Below, one piece after another: positions 44,197 to 51,585 of a stretch of DNA of 64,000 bases. The stretch spans positions 98,861 through 162,860 of the forward strand of contig PBAL01000020.1 in assembly GCA_002715965.1 (NCBI GenBank), read 5' to 3'. The notes under the pieces were generated by a model. It did no database searches. It had not been told where the DNA came from and saw only the letters and a program-made list of their open reading frames with translations. The stretch's first letter is position 1; each line of letters begins with the position of its first letter. The stretch comes from Verrucomicrobiales bacterium. Lineage in GTDB: Bacteria; Verrucomicrobiota; Verrucomicrobiia; Limisphaerales; JAYPXF01. Position numbers and translations under genes: made by a program.

Positions 44197-45678
44197 ATGA
44201 GCTCACCCGCCATCAACGAAGCCCTGATCCGCGACGTCATCGAAGAAGTCATGGGCCGCCTCGGCGGTTCCAACGGATCCGCCCCCGCGCCGACTCCGGC
44301 ACCCGCCGCACCGGCCGTGAAGACCGGTTGCGGTTGTCACAGCGGCAAGCACGGCGTCTTCGAAACCGCCGACCATGCCTGTGAAGCCGCCCAGGCCGGC
44401 TTCGAGCAACTTCGCGAGAAAGGCATCGCGGCCCGCAAGCAGATCATCGACATCGTCAAGACGGTGTGTGACGACAACGCGCGGGAATGGGGCCGCATCG
44501 AACTCGAGGAAACCAAGATTGGCCGCCTCGATCACAAGATTGAAAAGCTCCAGATCATCAAGCTTGTCCCAGGTGTCGAATGGTTGAATCCCTACGGCCT
44601 CAGCGGCGACCACGGCATCACGCTCGAGGAATTCACGCCCTTCGGAGTCATCGCCGCGATCACGCCGAGCACGCACTCCATCCCCACGCTCGCCGGCAAC
44701 ATCGTCAACATGATCGCCGCCGGAAACGCCGTTGTGTTCAACGCGCACCCGGCCGCTTCCCAATGCGCCGCGATGGCCATTCGCGAATTCAATAAGGCCA
44801 TCGAACGCGAAACCGGAATCTCCAACATCGCCTGCATCATCGAGCATCCGACGCTGGATTCGTTCAACGAGCTTTGCGCCAACGATCTCGTTCGCCTCTT
44901 GTGCGTCACCGGCGGACCCGCCGTAGTGGCCGCCGCGATGAAGTCCGGCAAACGCGCCATCTGCGCCGGTCCCGGCAACCCTCCCGTGCTCGTCGACGAC
45001 ACCGCCTGCATGGACCGCGCCGCGAGTTCCATCATCCAAGGCGGCGCCTACGACAACAACCTCCTCTGTATCGGCGAGAAGGAAATTTTCGTCCTGGACA
45101 ACACCTTCAGCCGATTCATGTCCGCCATGGACCGCGCTGGCGCCGTCCAACTCAATACCGCCCAACTCGACGCGCTAACCCAAGCCGCGTTCACCATCGA
45201 ACCCGGCCAAGGCGGCGGTTGCGCGCAGGCTCACACCAACAAGGACTTCATCGGCAAAGACGCGAAAGTCCTCGCCGATGCCGCCGGCATCAGCATCCCG
45301 GACGGAACGCAACTCCTCTTCGCCGAAACCGATTCCGATCATCCGTTCGTCGTCGAAGAGCAGATGATGCCCTTCGTCCCGATCGTCCGCGTTGGCGGGA
45401 TTGAGGAAGGCATCCAGGAATCCCTGAAGGCCGAACACAATTACAAGCACACGTCGATCATCCACTCCCACGACGTGAATCACATGACCGCCATGGCCCG
45501 CGCCCTCGACACGACCCTGTTCGTGAAGAACGGCCCCTGCGGAGCCGGCCTCGGTCTCGGCGGCGAAGGCTACCTGAGTTTCTCCATCGCCACCCCGACC
45601 GGTGAAGGCGTCACCAACCCGAAGACATTCACCCGCGTCCGCCGCTGCATCATGGTGGACAACCTGAGAATCTATTAA
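44197..45678 (+). CDS. CoA-acylating aldehyde dehydrogenase of the microcompartment
   Basis: The 493-residue enzyme oxidises an aldehyde to acyl-CoA with NAD(+) (PduP/EutE class). Residues 4-22 (PAINEALIRDVIEEVMGRL) form an amphipathic helix followed by an Ala/Pro linker, a typical encapsulation peptide. The catalytic domain has AITPSTHSIPTLAGN, LLCVTGGPAVV, GPGNPPVLVDDTAC and the nucleophile Cys291 in AYDNNLLCIGEKE. Between linker and domain is an unusual Cys-rich GCGCHSGKHG (44-53). By context the substrate is likely lactaldehyde released by the aldolase, with propionaldehyde or acetaldehyde as alternatives. It is tightly linked to BMC-P 1. Confidence 0.93.
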   Translation: MSSPAINEALIRDVIEEVMGRLGGSNGSAPAPTPAPAAPAVKTGCGCHSGKHGVFETADHACEAAQAGFEQLREKGIAARKQIIDIVKTVCDDNAREWGRIELEETKIGRLDHKIEKLQIIKLVPGVEWLNPYGLSGDHGITLEEFTPFGVIAAITPSTHSIPTLAGNIVNMIAAGNAVVFNAHPAASQCAAMAIREFNKAIERETGISNIACIIEHPTLDSFNELCANDLVRLLCVTGGPAVVAAAMKSGKRAICAGPGNPPVLVDDTACMDRAASSIIQGGAYDNNLLCIGEKEIFVLDNTFSRFMSAMDRAGAVQLNTAQLDALTQAAFTIEPGQGGGCAQAHTNKDFIGKDAKVLADAAGISIPDGTQLLFAETDSDHPFVVEEQMMPFVPIVRVGGIEEGIQESLKAEHNYKHTSIIHSHDVNHMTAMARALDTTLFVKNGPCGAGLGLGGEGYLSFSIATPTGEGVTNPKTFTRVRRCIMVDNLRIY

Positions 45679-45704
45679 TGAGCGCGCGCGCTTTCCAACC
45701 TCTC

Positions 45705-45779
45705 CGTAGCAGCCGACGTAAGGAGGCTCACTATAGAAACTACCGAAGAAGCCAGAGCCTCCTCACGTCGGCTGCTACG
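45705..45779. repeat. Long perfect-type hairpin repeat between aldehyde dehydrogenase and BMC-P 2
   Basis: Arms 45705-45729 and 45755-45779 are 25 bp each with one mismatch; the left arm begins CGTAGCAGCCGACGTAAGG, and the loop is 25 bases. It resembles dispersed hairpin repeats common in Verrucomicrobia. It could attenuate or stabilise the downstream operon mRNA. Confidence 0.85.
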
Positions 45780-45791
45780 AGTTAACGAATA

Positions 45792-46061
45792 ATGCAACTG
45801 GCAAGAGTAGAAGGCAACGTGGTCGCGACTCGGAAACATCCGAGCCTCGACGGTTGGCGTCTGCTCATCTGCCAGCCGATCAACGCCGACGGATCACCCA
45901 CAGGCACACCGATCGTCGCCATTGACCCACACGGAGCCGGCATGCACGAACGTGTGTTTGTTACCTCTGACGGCATCGCCGCCCGTAATACCGTGGGAGA
46001 CCAGGAGAGCCCCGTCCGCCAATTGATCAGCGGCATCGTCGACGAGAAACACGAGTCATGA
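45792..46061 (+). CDS. BMC-P (EutN/CcmL) vertex protein 2
   Basis: This 89-residue pentamer protein reads MQLARVEGNVVATRKHPSL, then RLLICQPINADGSP and IDPHGAGMHERVFVTSDG. The last segment corresponds to the AGxGExVLxxxGS pentamer motif, but with Met-His in place of Gly-Glu. It is the shortest of the three. It sits between two intergenic repeat elements, which may separate its translation from its neighbours. Confidence 0.93.
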   Translation: MQLARVEGNVVATRKHPSLDGWRLLICQPINADGSPTGTPIVAIDPHGAGMHERVFVTSDGIAARNTVGDQESPVRQLISGIVDEKHES

Positions 46062-46070
46062 AGAAGGCAG

Positions 46071-46148
46071 CTGGAGTATCGGAGTATTGGAGTATTGGAG
46101 TGGTTCACGCCGCATCCAAGCCATCACTCCGTAACTCCACCACTCCAT
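46071..46148. repeat. GGAGTATT tandem and inverted repeat between BMC-P 2 and BMC-P 3
   Basis: Tandem units GGAGTATYGGAGTATTGGAG (46073 onward) are followed by their complement (ACTCCGTAACTCCACCACTCC). This is the same family as the element at 41560-41634. Confidence 0.8.
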
Positions 46149-46173
46149 CGCCCGCTCGCACCGGAGGTGCCGA

Positions 46174-46476
46174 ATGAGACTTGGAACGGTCATCGGGCGC
46201 GTCACGCTCAGCAAGACGGTCGACTCTTACGAGGGCGGACGTTTCCTTGTCGTCAGCCCCTTTGATCGCGATCACTTCCAGCAGGGGAGCAAGCCCATCG
46301 AAGGACTCAGCAAGCAACCCAGCCTGGTTGTCTACGACGACATCGGCGCGGGAGTCGGCGAGACCATCGGCTTCATCGAAGGCCGCGAAGCCGCGAGTCC
46401 CTTCGATCAACCCACCCCCATCGACGCCATCAACGCCGCGTTGGTCGACAACATTTTCTACAATCCACAGAAGTAA
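46174..46476 (+). CDS. BMC-P (EutN/CcmL) vertex protein 3
   Basis: The 100-residue pentamer protein reads MRLGTVIGRVTLSKTVDSYEG, RFLVVSPFDRDHFQ and VVYDDIGAGVGETIGFIEGREA, then a C-terminal NAALVDNIFYNP. The Ala/Gly-rich loop matches the family consensus better than in BMC-P 2. It starts after the second GGAGT-type repeat and is followed four bases later by the aldolase gene. Confidence 0.94.
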   Translation: MRLGTVIGRVTLSKTVDSYEGGRFLVVSPFDRDHFQQGSKPIEGLSKQPSLVVYDDIGAGVGETIGFIEGREAASPFDQPTPIDAINAALVDNIFYNPQK

Positions 46477-46480
46477 CTAG

Positions 46481-47527
46481 ATGAAGAAAGTAATCACCGC
46501 CCGTGACGTGGAAGCCATCATCAAGGATGGCGGGGATCTCAACAACCTGCCGGCCGGCAGTATCGTAACTCCAAGCGCCCGCGACCTCATTCGCGCCGGT
46601 GGAGGCAAGACCAACGGCAAAGCACCCAGCGTCGTCACCTCCAAGAAAGGCAGTGCCGCCCAACTGACCCCGTTCAGCGAAGGTGCCGAATGGGACGCCA
46701 TCCTTGACGATCCCGCCAACGATTCCCTGAAGGAGGAAATCTGCGAAATGGGCCGTCGCCTCTGGGCTCGTGCTTACGTCGACGGTAACGGCGGCAACAT
46801 GTCCATTCGCATCGGCGACAATATTGCCCTCTGTACGCCGACACTCGTCTCCAAGGGATCGATGGCTCCCGAGGACATCTGCCTCGTCGATCTCGACGGC
46901 AAACAACTCTCCGGCCGCAAGAAGCGCACCAGCGAGATTCTGATGCACCTGCAGATCATGAAGAAGGTTTCGCGCGCCAAGGCCGTCTGTCACTGTCACC
47001 CGCCGCATGCCACTGCCTTCGCCGTCGCCGGCGTCGAGCCGCCGACCTGCATGATTCCCGAGATGGAAGTTTTCATCGGCAAAGCCCCGCTCGCGCCTTA
47101 CCGCACCCCCGGTACTCCAGAAATGGGCAAGCTCGTCAGCGACCTTGCCCCCGATCATAACACCATCCTGATGGCCAACCACGGCGTCGTCTCCTGGAGC
47201 CACAACGGTATTGAGGACGCCTACTTCAAGATGGAGATTATCGAGGCCTATTGCCGCACGGTCTGGGTCGCCAGCCAACTCGGCGCCGACATGAAGACTT
47301 TCAGCAAGGAACAGATGAAGGACCTCCTCGAACTCAAGAAGGGCCTGGATATCCCCGATCCGCGTTCCGACCTCAAGGAATGCCAGCTCTGCGACAACAA
47401 CGAATGGCGTCCGGGTGTTTCCTGCGAAGTCCCGGCCAAACCCGTCGAAGCCGCAGCCGCGGCAACTGACCCTGCGTTGGAGGAAATGGTGAAGACCATC
47501 ACCGACGAAATCATGGCCCGGATGTAG
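46481..47527 (+). CDS. Class II (zinc) sugar-phosphate aldolase of the microcompartment
   Basis: The 348-residue protein has a class II aldolase/adducin domain (about 85-300). GNGGNMSIR (103-110) is the substrate loop, TSEILMH (150-156) contains the catalytic Glu152, and zinc ligands are His171, His173 (CHCHPPHA) and His234 (MANHGVV). Related L-fuculose/L-rhamnulose 1-phosphate aldolases yield dihydroxyacetone phosphate and lactaldehyde. The 85-residue N-terminal extension is unusual. The C-terminal helix DPALEEMVKTITDEIMARM after an Ala-rich linker looks like an encapsulation peptide, placing the enzyme in the lumen. Fucose or rhamnose isomerase and kinase genes are not in the window. Confidence 0.9.
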   Translation: MKKVITARDVEAIIKDGGDLNNLPAGSIVTPSARDLIRAGGGKTNGKAPSVVTSKKGSAAQLTPFSEGAEWDAILDDPANDSLKEEICEMGRRLWARAYVDGNGGNMSIRIGDNIALCTPTLVSKGSMAPEDICLVDLDGKQLSGRKKRTSEILMHLQIMKKVSRAKAVCHCHPPHATAFAVAGVEPPTCMIPEMEVFIGKAPLAPYRTPGTPEMGKLVSDLAPDHNTILMANHGVVSWSHNGIEDAYFKMEIIEAYCRTVWVASQLGADMKTFSKEQMKDLLELKKGLDIPDPRSDLKECQLCDNNEWRPGVSCEVPAKPVEAAAAATDPALEEMVKTITDEIMARM

Positions 47528-47540
47528 GCCGTTCATTTTT

Positions 47541-47688
47541 AACCACAGATAGACACAGATGAACACAGATCAGAAATTGTTGCTGGCGATAGCCGTTAGG
47601 TATCCGAGCGCGATGTGGTTTGGCAAATTACCAACAGCTATCGCACAGACGTTCCCTCATCTGTGTGTATCTGTGTCCATCTGTGGTT
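47541..47688. repeat. CACAGAT-type inverted repeat element between aldolase and dehydrogenase genes
   Basis: 30-bp terminal inverted repeats lie at 47541-47570 (starting AACCACAGATAGACACAGAT) and 47659-47688, with three mismatches, each built of three CACAGAT units. The 88-base centre has its own GCGATAGC/GCTATCGC pair. The element resembles the widely dispersed ACCACAGAT intergenic repeat, perhaps MITE-like. Confidence 0.85.
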
Positions 47689-47710
47689 TCACCTCTTCAG
47701 AAAGAAAAAG

Positions 47711-48637
47711 ATGAAAGTAACAGTAATTGGTGGCGGCGGCCGGGTTGGCGCCTGTTCCGCGTTCGCCCTGCAATGCGCCGGGATCGTTTCCGAAATCCAA
47801 CTGATCGACGCCAACCAGGACCTGGCCGACGGCGAAGCGCTCGACCTCCTGCACGGAGCCAGCTTCTGCGCCGATCAACGCATCTACTCCGGCGACTACG
47901 CCCGCGCCGCCGACAGCGATATCTTCCTCATCACCGCCGGTTCCCGCCGCAAACCCGATGAGACCCGCCTCGACCTGATCAACCGCAATGTCAGCATTTT
48001 CATGCAGATCATTGCGGACATCAAAGCCGCCGGCACCAAGAGCGACGCCATCATCTTCGTCGTCTCCAACCCCGTCGACATCCTGACCCACCTGGCCGTC
48101 CAGCACTCTGGCCTCCCGTGGCAGCAAGTCATCGGCCTCGGCACGATGCTTGACACAACCCGCTTCCAGAGCTTCATCGCCGAAGAACTCCAGCTCGCCG
48201 CCACCCAGGTGCGCGCCCTCATCCTCGGCGAACACGGCGACTCCATGATCCCCGTCTGGTCCAGTGCCGCCGTCAATGGCCTCTCACTCACCGGTCTCCC
48301 CAACTGCAACGCCGGCGTCCAAAACAAGATCTTCGAGCGCACCCGTGGCAGCGGCGCCGAAGTCATCAAGCGTAAAGGCGGCGCCGGCTGGGCCGTCGCC
48401 ATCGCCATCCGCGACGTCATTCACGCCATTGCCTTGGATCAACAGAGTCTTCTCCCGGTAAGCAGTTTGCAAAACGGCTGTTACGGAGTCCGTGACATCA
48501 GCCTCAGTGTCCCCACCGTCATGGGCAAGGGTGGCGTCCAGAAGCACGTCGAAATCGAACTCTGGCCGAAAGAAAAGCTCGGCGTTCAGAAAAGCGGCAA
48601 GTCCTTGAAGGAAACACTGGCCAAGGTGAACGTCTGA
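47711..48637 (+). CDS. Lactate/malate dehydrogenase-family enzyme of the microcompartment
   Basis: From ATG 47711 the protein has 308 residues. The Rossmann GGGGRVGA and Asp34 in IQLIDAN favour NAD(H). The catalytic His is in LGEHGDSMIP, and the substrate Arg is in RKPDETRLDL (Arg86). The specificity position (Gln102 in lactate dehydrogenases) is Arg80 here, as in malate dehydrogenases, although the flanking ETRLDL is lactate-dehydrogenase-like. In context it could recycle NADH inside the organelle, perhaps reducing a 2-oxoacid. No clear encapsulation peptide is visible. It follows a repeat element. Confidence 0.9.
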   Translation: MKVTVIGGGGRVGACSAFALQCAGIVSEIQLIDANQDLADGEALDLLHGASFCADQRIYSGDYARAADSDIFLITAGSRRKPDETRLDLINRNVSIFMQIIADIKAAGTKSDAIIFVVSNPVDILTHLAVQHSGLPWQQVIGLGTMLDTTRFQSFIAEELQLAATQVRALILGEHGDSMIPVWSSAAVNGLSLTGLPNCNAGVQNKIFERTRGSGAEVIKRKGGAGWAVAIAIRDVIHAIALDQQSLLPVSSLQNGCYGVRDISLSVPTVMGKGGVQKHVEIELWPKEKLGVQKSGKSLKETLAKVNV

Positions 48638-48653
48638 TATTCGTAGGCGCGCC

Positions 48654-49937
48654 ATGAAATCCCTCTACCAAAAGCTGGCGGACATCAGGGCCAACCGTGA
48701 TTCGAAGGCGTTCATCATCGCTGACGCCAAAGACGCGGACATGGCTTTTGGTGTTCGTGCTCCCGGCGTCGACAAATTCATTTCGAAGGAGGGACGTCAT
48801 CCTGCCCAGTTCTCCCCCGAGGTCTGGACGCGTGACGAGTTTGGTCACCGCAATCTACCTGAGTTTCTCGATATCATCCGCGAGGTCACGCAACAGGGTC
48901 TCGTGGACATCATGCTGATGTCCGCCGCGGTGAACGAACAGCTCACAATCAAGGAAGGCCTTTTCAAGAACAGCCACATCACCCCCGCAGCCCGCGCCAA
49001 CGATGCGACCGACGTCTGGGCCGCAAGGCACGGCAGCTATCTCAAAGAACCGGCTCGTCCTTTTCGTTCCGCGAGTATCGACCACATCCAATGCGGCAAG
49101 GTGGAATGCGACCGTCCCGAAGAGGGCGATGACGACGATTTCCCGGGCGCAAACCTCGGGCTTTTCTCCGTCACCTGGGTCAACGATCTCGACCGGGACT
49201 ACAAGACCCTCCAAGCCTTCAAGGATTTTCGCGAAGAAGCCGAACGCAAACGGTTCAAGTACTTCCTCGAAGTCTTCGACCCGAATGTCAACAGCGGCAT
49301 TTCGCCGGAGAAGCTCGGCGAGTTCATCAACGACCAGATCCTCCGCAATCTCGCCGGCGTTACCGAAGCTGGCCGCCCGCAATTCCTGAAGATCGTCTAC
49401 CACGGTCCGAAGCTGATGGAGGAACTTTGTCAGTATGATCCACAAATGGTCGTTGGTATCCTCGGCGGCAGCGCTGGCACTACCTACGATGCCTTCAAGC
49501 TCCTTCACGACGCCAAGAAATACGGCGCCCGAGTTGCCCTCTACGGCCGCAAGATCAACAACGCCGAACACCAGCTGGCGTTCGTCGAATTCCTCCGCCT
49601 TATTGCCGAAGGGGCGGTCAATCCGGAAGAAGCCGTTCGTGCTTACCACGGGGTCCTGCAAGGCCTGAACATCAAGCCCAACCGGGCCCTCGAAGACGAT
49701 CTCGTCATCACCGAGCAAGCCATGAGCTACGACGGCTCTGCGGTTCAGAAGGCGAAGATTGAGGTGCGCAACAATCCGTTGGCGAAGAAGCCCGCGTCCG
49801 AAGCAGCAAGAGTGGAGGCGTCTGCTCCAACGACCGACTGGCCCAAAAAGGAAAACGGCAAGCCGGATTTTGCAGCCATGACCCGTGAGCAACGTCGTGC
49901 TTACCACCGCGCGAGATTGACGCGCACTTTCGGTTGA
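48654..49937 (+). CDS. (beta/alpha)8-barrel protein resembling class I aldolases
   Basis: The 427-residue protein is the last gene of the BMC operon, starting 16 bases after the dehydrogenase. Residues 15-310 read as a TIM barrel. Asp24 is in AFIIADAKDADM, Lys246 in QFLKIVYHGP is a candidate Schiff-base lysine, and phosphate-binding-like loops occur at GILGGSAGTT (268-277) and GARVALYGRKI (291-301). Class I aldolases (LacD, SF6P aldolase, DhnA) have this order. The 100-residue C-terminal tail is basic and ends RRAYHRARLTRTFG. I infer a sugar-phosphate aldolase linked to the organelle; the substrate is unknown. The lineage-typical PVM operon contains homologues annotated only as hypothetical. 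Confidence 0.75.
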   Translation: MKSLYQKLADIRANRDSKAFIIADAKDADMAFGVRAPGVDKFISKEGRHPAQFSPEVWTRDEFGHRNLPEFLDIIREVTQQGLVDIMLMSAAVNEQLTIKEGLFKNSHITPAARANDATDVWAARHGSYLKEPARPFRSASIDHIQCGKVECDRPEEGDDDDFPGANLGLFSVTWVNDLDRDYKTLQAFKDFREEAERKRFKYFLEVFDPNVNSGISPEKLGEFINDQILRNLAGVTEAGRPQFLKIVYHGPKLMEELCQYDPQMVVGILGGSAGTTYDAFKLLHDAKKYGARVALYGRKINNAEHQLAFVEFLRLIAEGAVNPEEAVRAYHGVLQGLNIKPNRALEDDLVITEQAMSYDGSAVQKAKIEVRNNPLAKKPASEAARVEASAPTTDWPKKENGKPDFAAMTREQRRAYHRARLTRTFG

Positions 49938-50048
49938 GTTTGTCTCGGCTTGTCATTTCTGTCGGCCATGACCGTGATCTGGCAGATGTGAATCACATGC
50001 TTAGTTCGAGAGCTGATCGAACGTGGTCTGAACGATCTTCAGTCGGGA

Positions 50049-50312
50049 GTGTCCACCACGCCGGAAGCGCTGCTGGTGTTGATTGCGCGCACGCGTCTGG
50101 CGAATGCCGGCCTGGCCGCTCTCAATGAAGTGGATCCACCCCAGGAAAATGTTGAATCCCTGCTCTATCGTGAATTGCAGCAGCGCGATCTGAGCTCGGC
50201 CTACGGGACGAACAACGGTCTCAAGCGAACATTGGACTCCTTCGTGAGGGCGTTACTGGCGCGGCAAGCTCGCGGATGGATAATCCGACGCCCTGCTCGC
50301 GCGCACTCATAA
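50049..50312 (+). CDS. Hypothetical protein, possibly N-terminally truncated
   Basis: The frame encodes a plausible helical protein (LLVLIARTRLANAGLAALN, SLLYRELQQRDLSSAYGT, LDSFVRALLARQARGW). It is open upstream to about 49990, with CLVRELIERGLNDLQSG before the GTG at 50049, which looks like coding sequence. No ATG is in frame; CTG 50013 is the next candidate. The family is not recognised. It lies between the BMC operon and thiH. Confidence 0.45.
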   Translation: MSTTPEALLVLIARTRLANAGLAALNEVDPPQENVESLLYRELQQRDLSSAYGTNNGLKRTLDSFVRALLARQARGWIIRRPARAHS

Positions 50313-50370
50313 AGTCTCAATCACACAATTTCTCTTTTGCAGAAGCAATCGTTCCGGCTAGCGTGGCACT

Positions 50371-51573
50371 GTGAGTTTCGTTGACGAATTCAACCGCCTC
50401 GATCTGTCCGGCCTGGCTGAACGATCGCGGGCGACTGAATTGAGCGAGGTGCGCAGATCATTGGCGCAGACGAATCTCGGATTGCAGGATTTCGCGCGCT
50501 TGATTTCGCCGGCAGGGGGGAAGCTCCTCGCCGAACTTTGCAGCCGATCCCAGCAATTGACGCGTCAACGATTTGGCCGGGTGATGCGACTCTTTGCTCC
50601 GCTTTACCTCTCCAACGAGTGCATCAACAACTGCTCCTACTGCGGCTTCTCCCGGGACAATCCGATCAACCGCGTGACGCTTTCACCTGATGAGGTGGAA
50701 GCGGAGGTAAACGAACTGCACCGGCAAGGATTTCGAAACATCCTCCTCGTTGCTGGCGAACACCCGAAATTCGTGTCCAATGGATACCTTGAGGAATGCG
50801 TTCGTCGCAGTCATCAAATCTCCTCTGGCGTATCGATCGAAGTTGGACCAATGGGAACCGAGGACTATCGCGGGATGGTTGAGGCGGGATGCGAGGGGCT
50901 GGTCGTTTATCAGGAGACCTATGAGCGGCAGATATACGCCGAGATGCACACGGCCGGACCGAAGCGAAAGTTCGACTGGCGCTTGGAAACTCCCGAACGG
51001 GCTTACGACGCAGGTTTTCGACGCCTGGGAATTGGCGCGCTCTTCGGACTTGCCGATTGGAGATACGAAGCCCTCGCCGTGGCCGCACACGCCCAATATA
51101 TCCTGCGCCATTGTTGGAAATCGCAAGTCACAATTTCACTTCCCCGGCTCCGTCCCTGCGCGGGGGAGTTTCAACCACTCACCGCGTTCAACGATCGCGA
51201 CCTGACCCAGACCATTTGCGCTCTGCGGCTCTTGCTTCCGGACGTCGGCATCGTCTTATCGACCCGTGAACCAGCTCGACTTCGTGACGGCCTGATCCCC
51301 ATCGGTATCACGATGATGAGCGCAGGAAGCCACACCGAGCCAGGTGGATATACCGGTGCAGGGAAGGGCAATATCCACCAGACCGTTCGCGGCCGAATTG
51401 TTGAATTGGCAGCGGGCTCAAGCGAATGGGCCGCTCCCGCAGATCGGCAGACGAATGCGACCGGTCAGTTCGACATCGCCGATGAACGCAGCCCGGCCGA
51501 AATCGCGCAACTTCTGATGCGACTCGGTTACGAACCGGTTTGGAAGGACTGGGACGCTGCATTGACCTCGTAA
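50371..51573 (+). CDS. thiH: 2-iminoacetate synthase ThiH
   Basis: The 400-residue radical-SAM enzyme cleaves tyrosine to dehydroglycine for the thiamin thiazole ring. The [4Fe-4S] motif is C84INNC88SYC91, preceded by RLFAPLYLSNE, and the ThiH-type biotin/thiamin-synthesis-associated C-terminal domain follows (IGALFGLADWRYEALA, LPRLRPCAG). The start is GTG 50371. thiS lies two genes downstream, with a metallopeptidase between them. Other thiazole genes (thiG, thiF) are not in the window. Confidence 0.95.
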   Translation: MSFVDEFNRLDLSGLAERSRATELSEVRRSLAQTNLGLQDFARLISPAGGKLLAELCSRSQQLTRQRFGRVMRLFAPLYLSNECINNCSYCGFSRDNPINRVTLSPDEVEAEVNELHRQGFRNILLVAGEHPKFVSNGYLEECVRRSHQISSGVSIEVGPMGTEDYRGMVEAGCEGLVVYQETYERQIYAEMHTAGPKRKFDWRLETPERAYDAGFRRLGIGALFGLADWRYEALAVAAHAQYILRHCWKSQVTISLPRLRPCAGEFQPLTAFNDRDLTQTICALRLLLPDVGIVLSTREPARLRDGLIPIGITMMSAGSHTEPGGYTGAGKGNIHQTVRGRIVELAAGSSEWAAPADRQTNATGQFDIADERSPAEIAQLLMRLGYEPVWKDWDAALTS

Positions 51574-51585
51574 CGGCGGGGGAGG

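Noticed and set aside
47541..47688. Direct-repeat units that could suggest a CRISPR array
   Set aside because: Only three CACAGAT units on each side, in inverted orientation, with no regular spacers; it is an inverted-repeat element.
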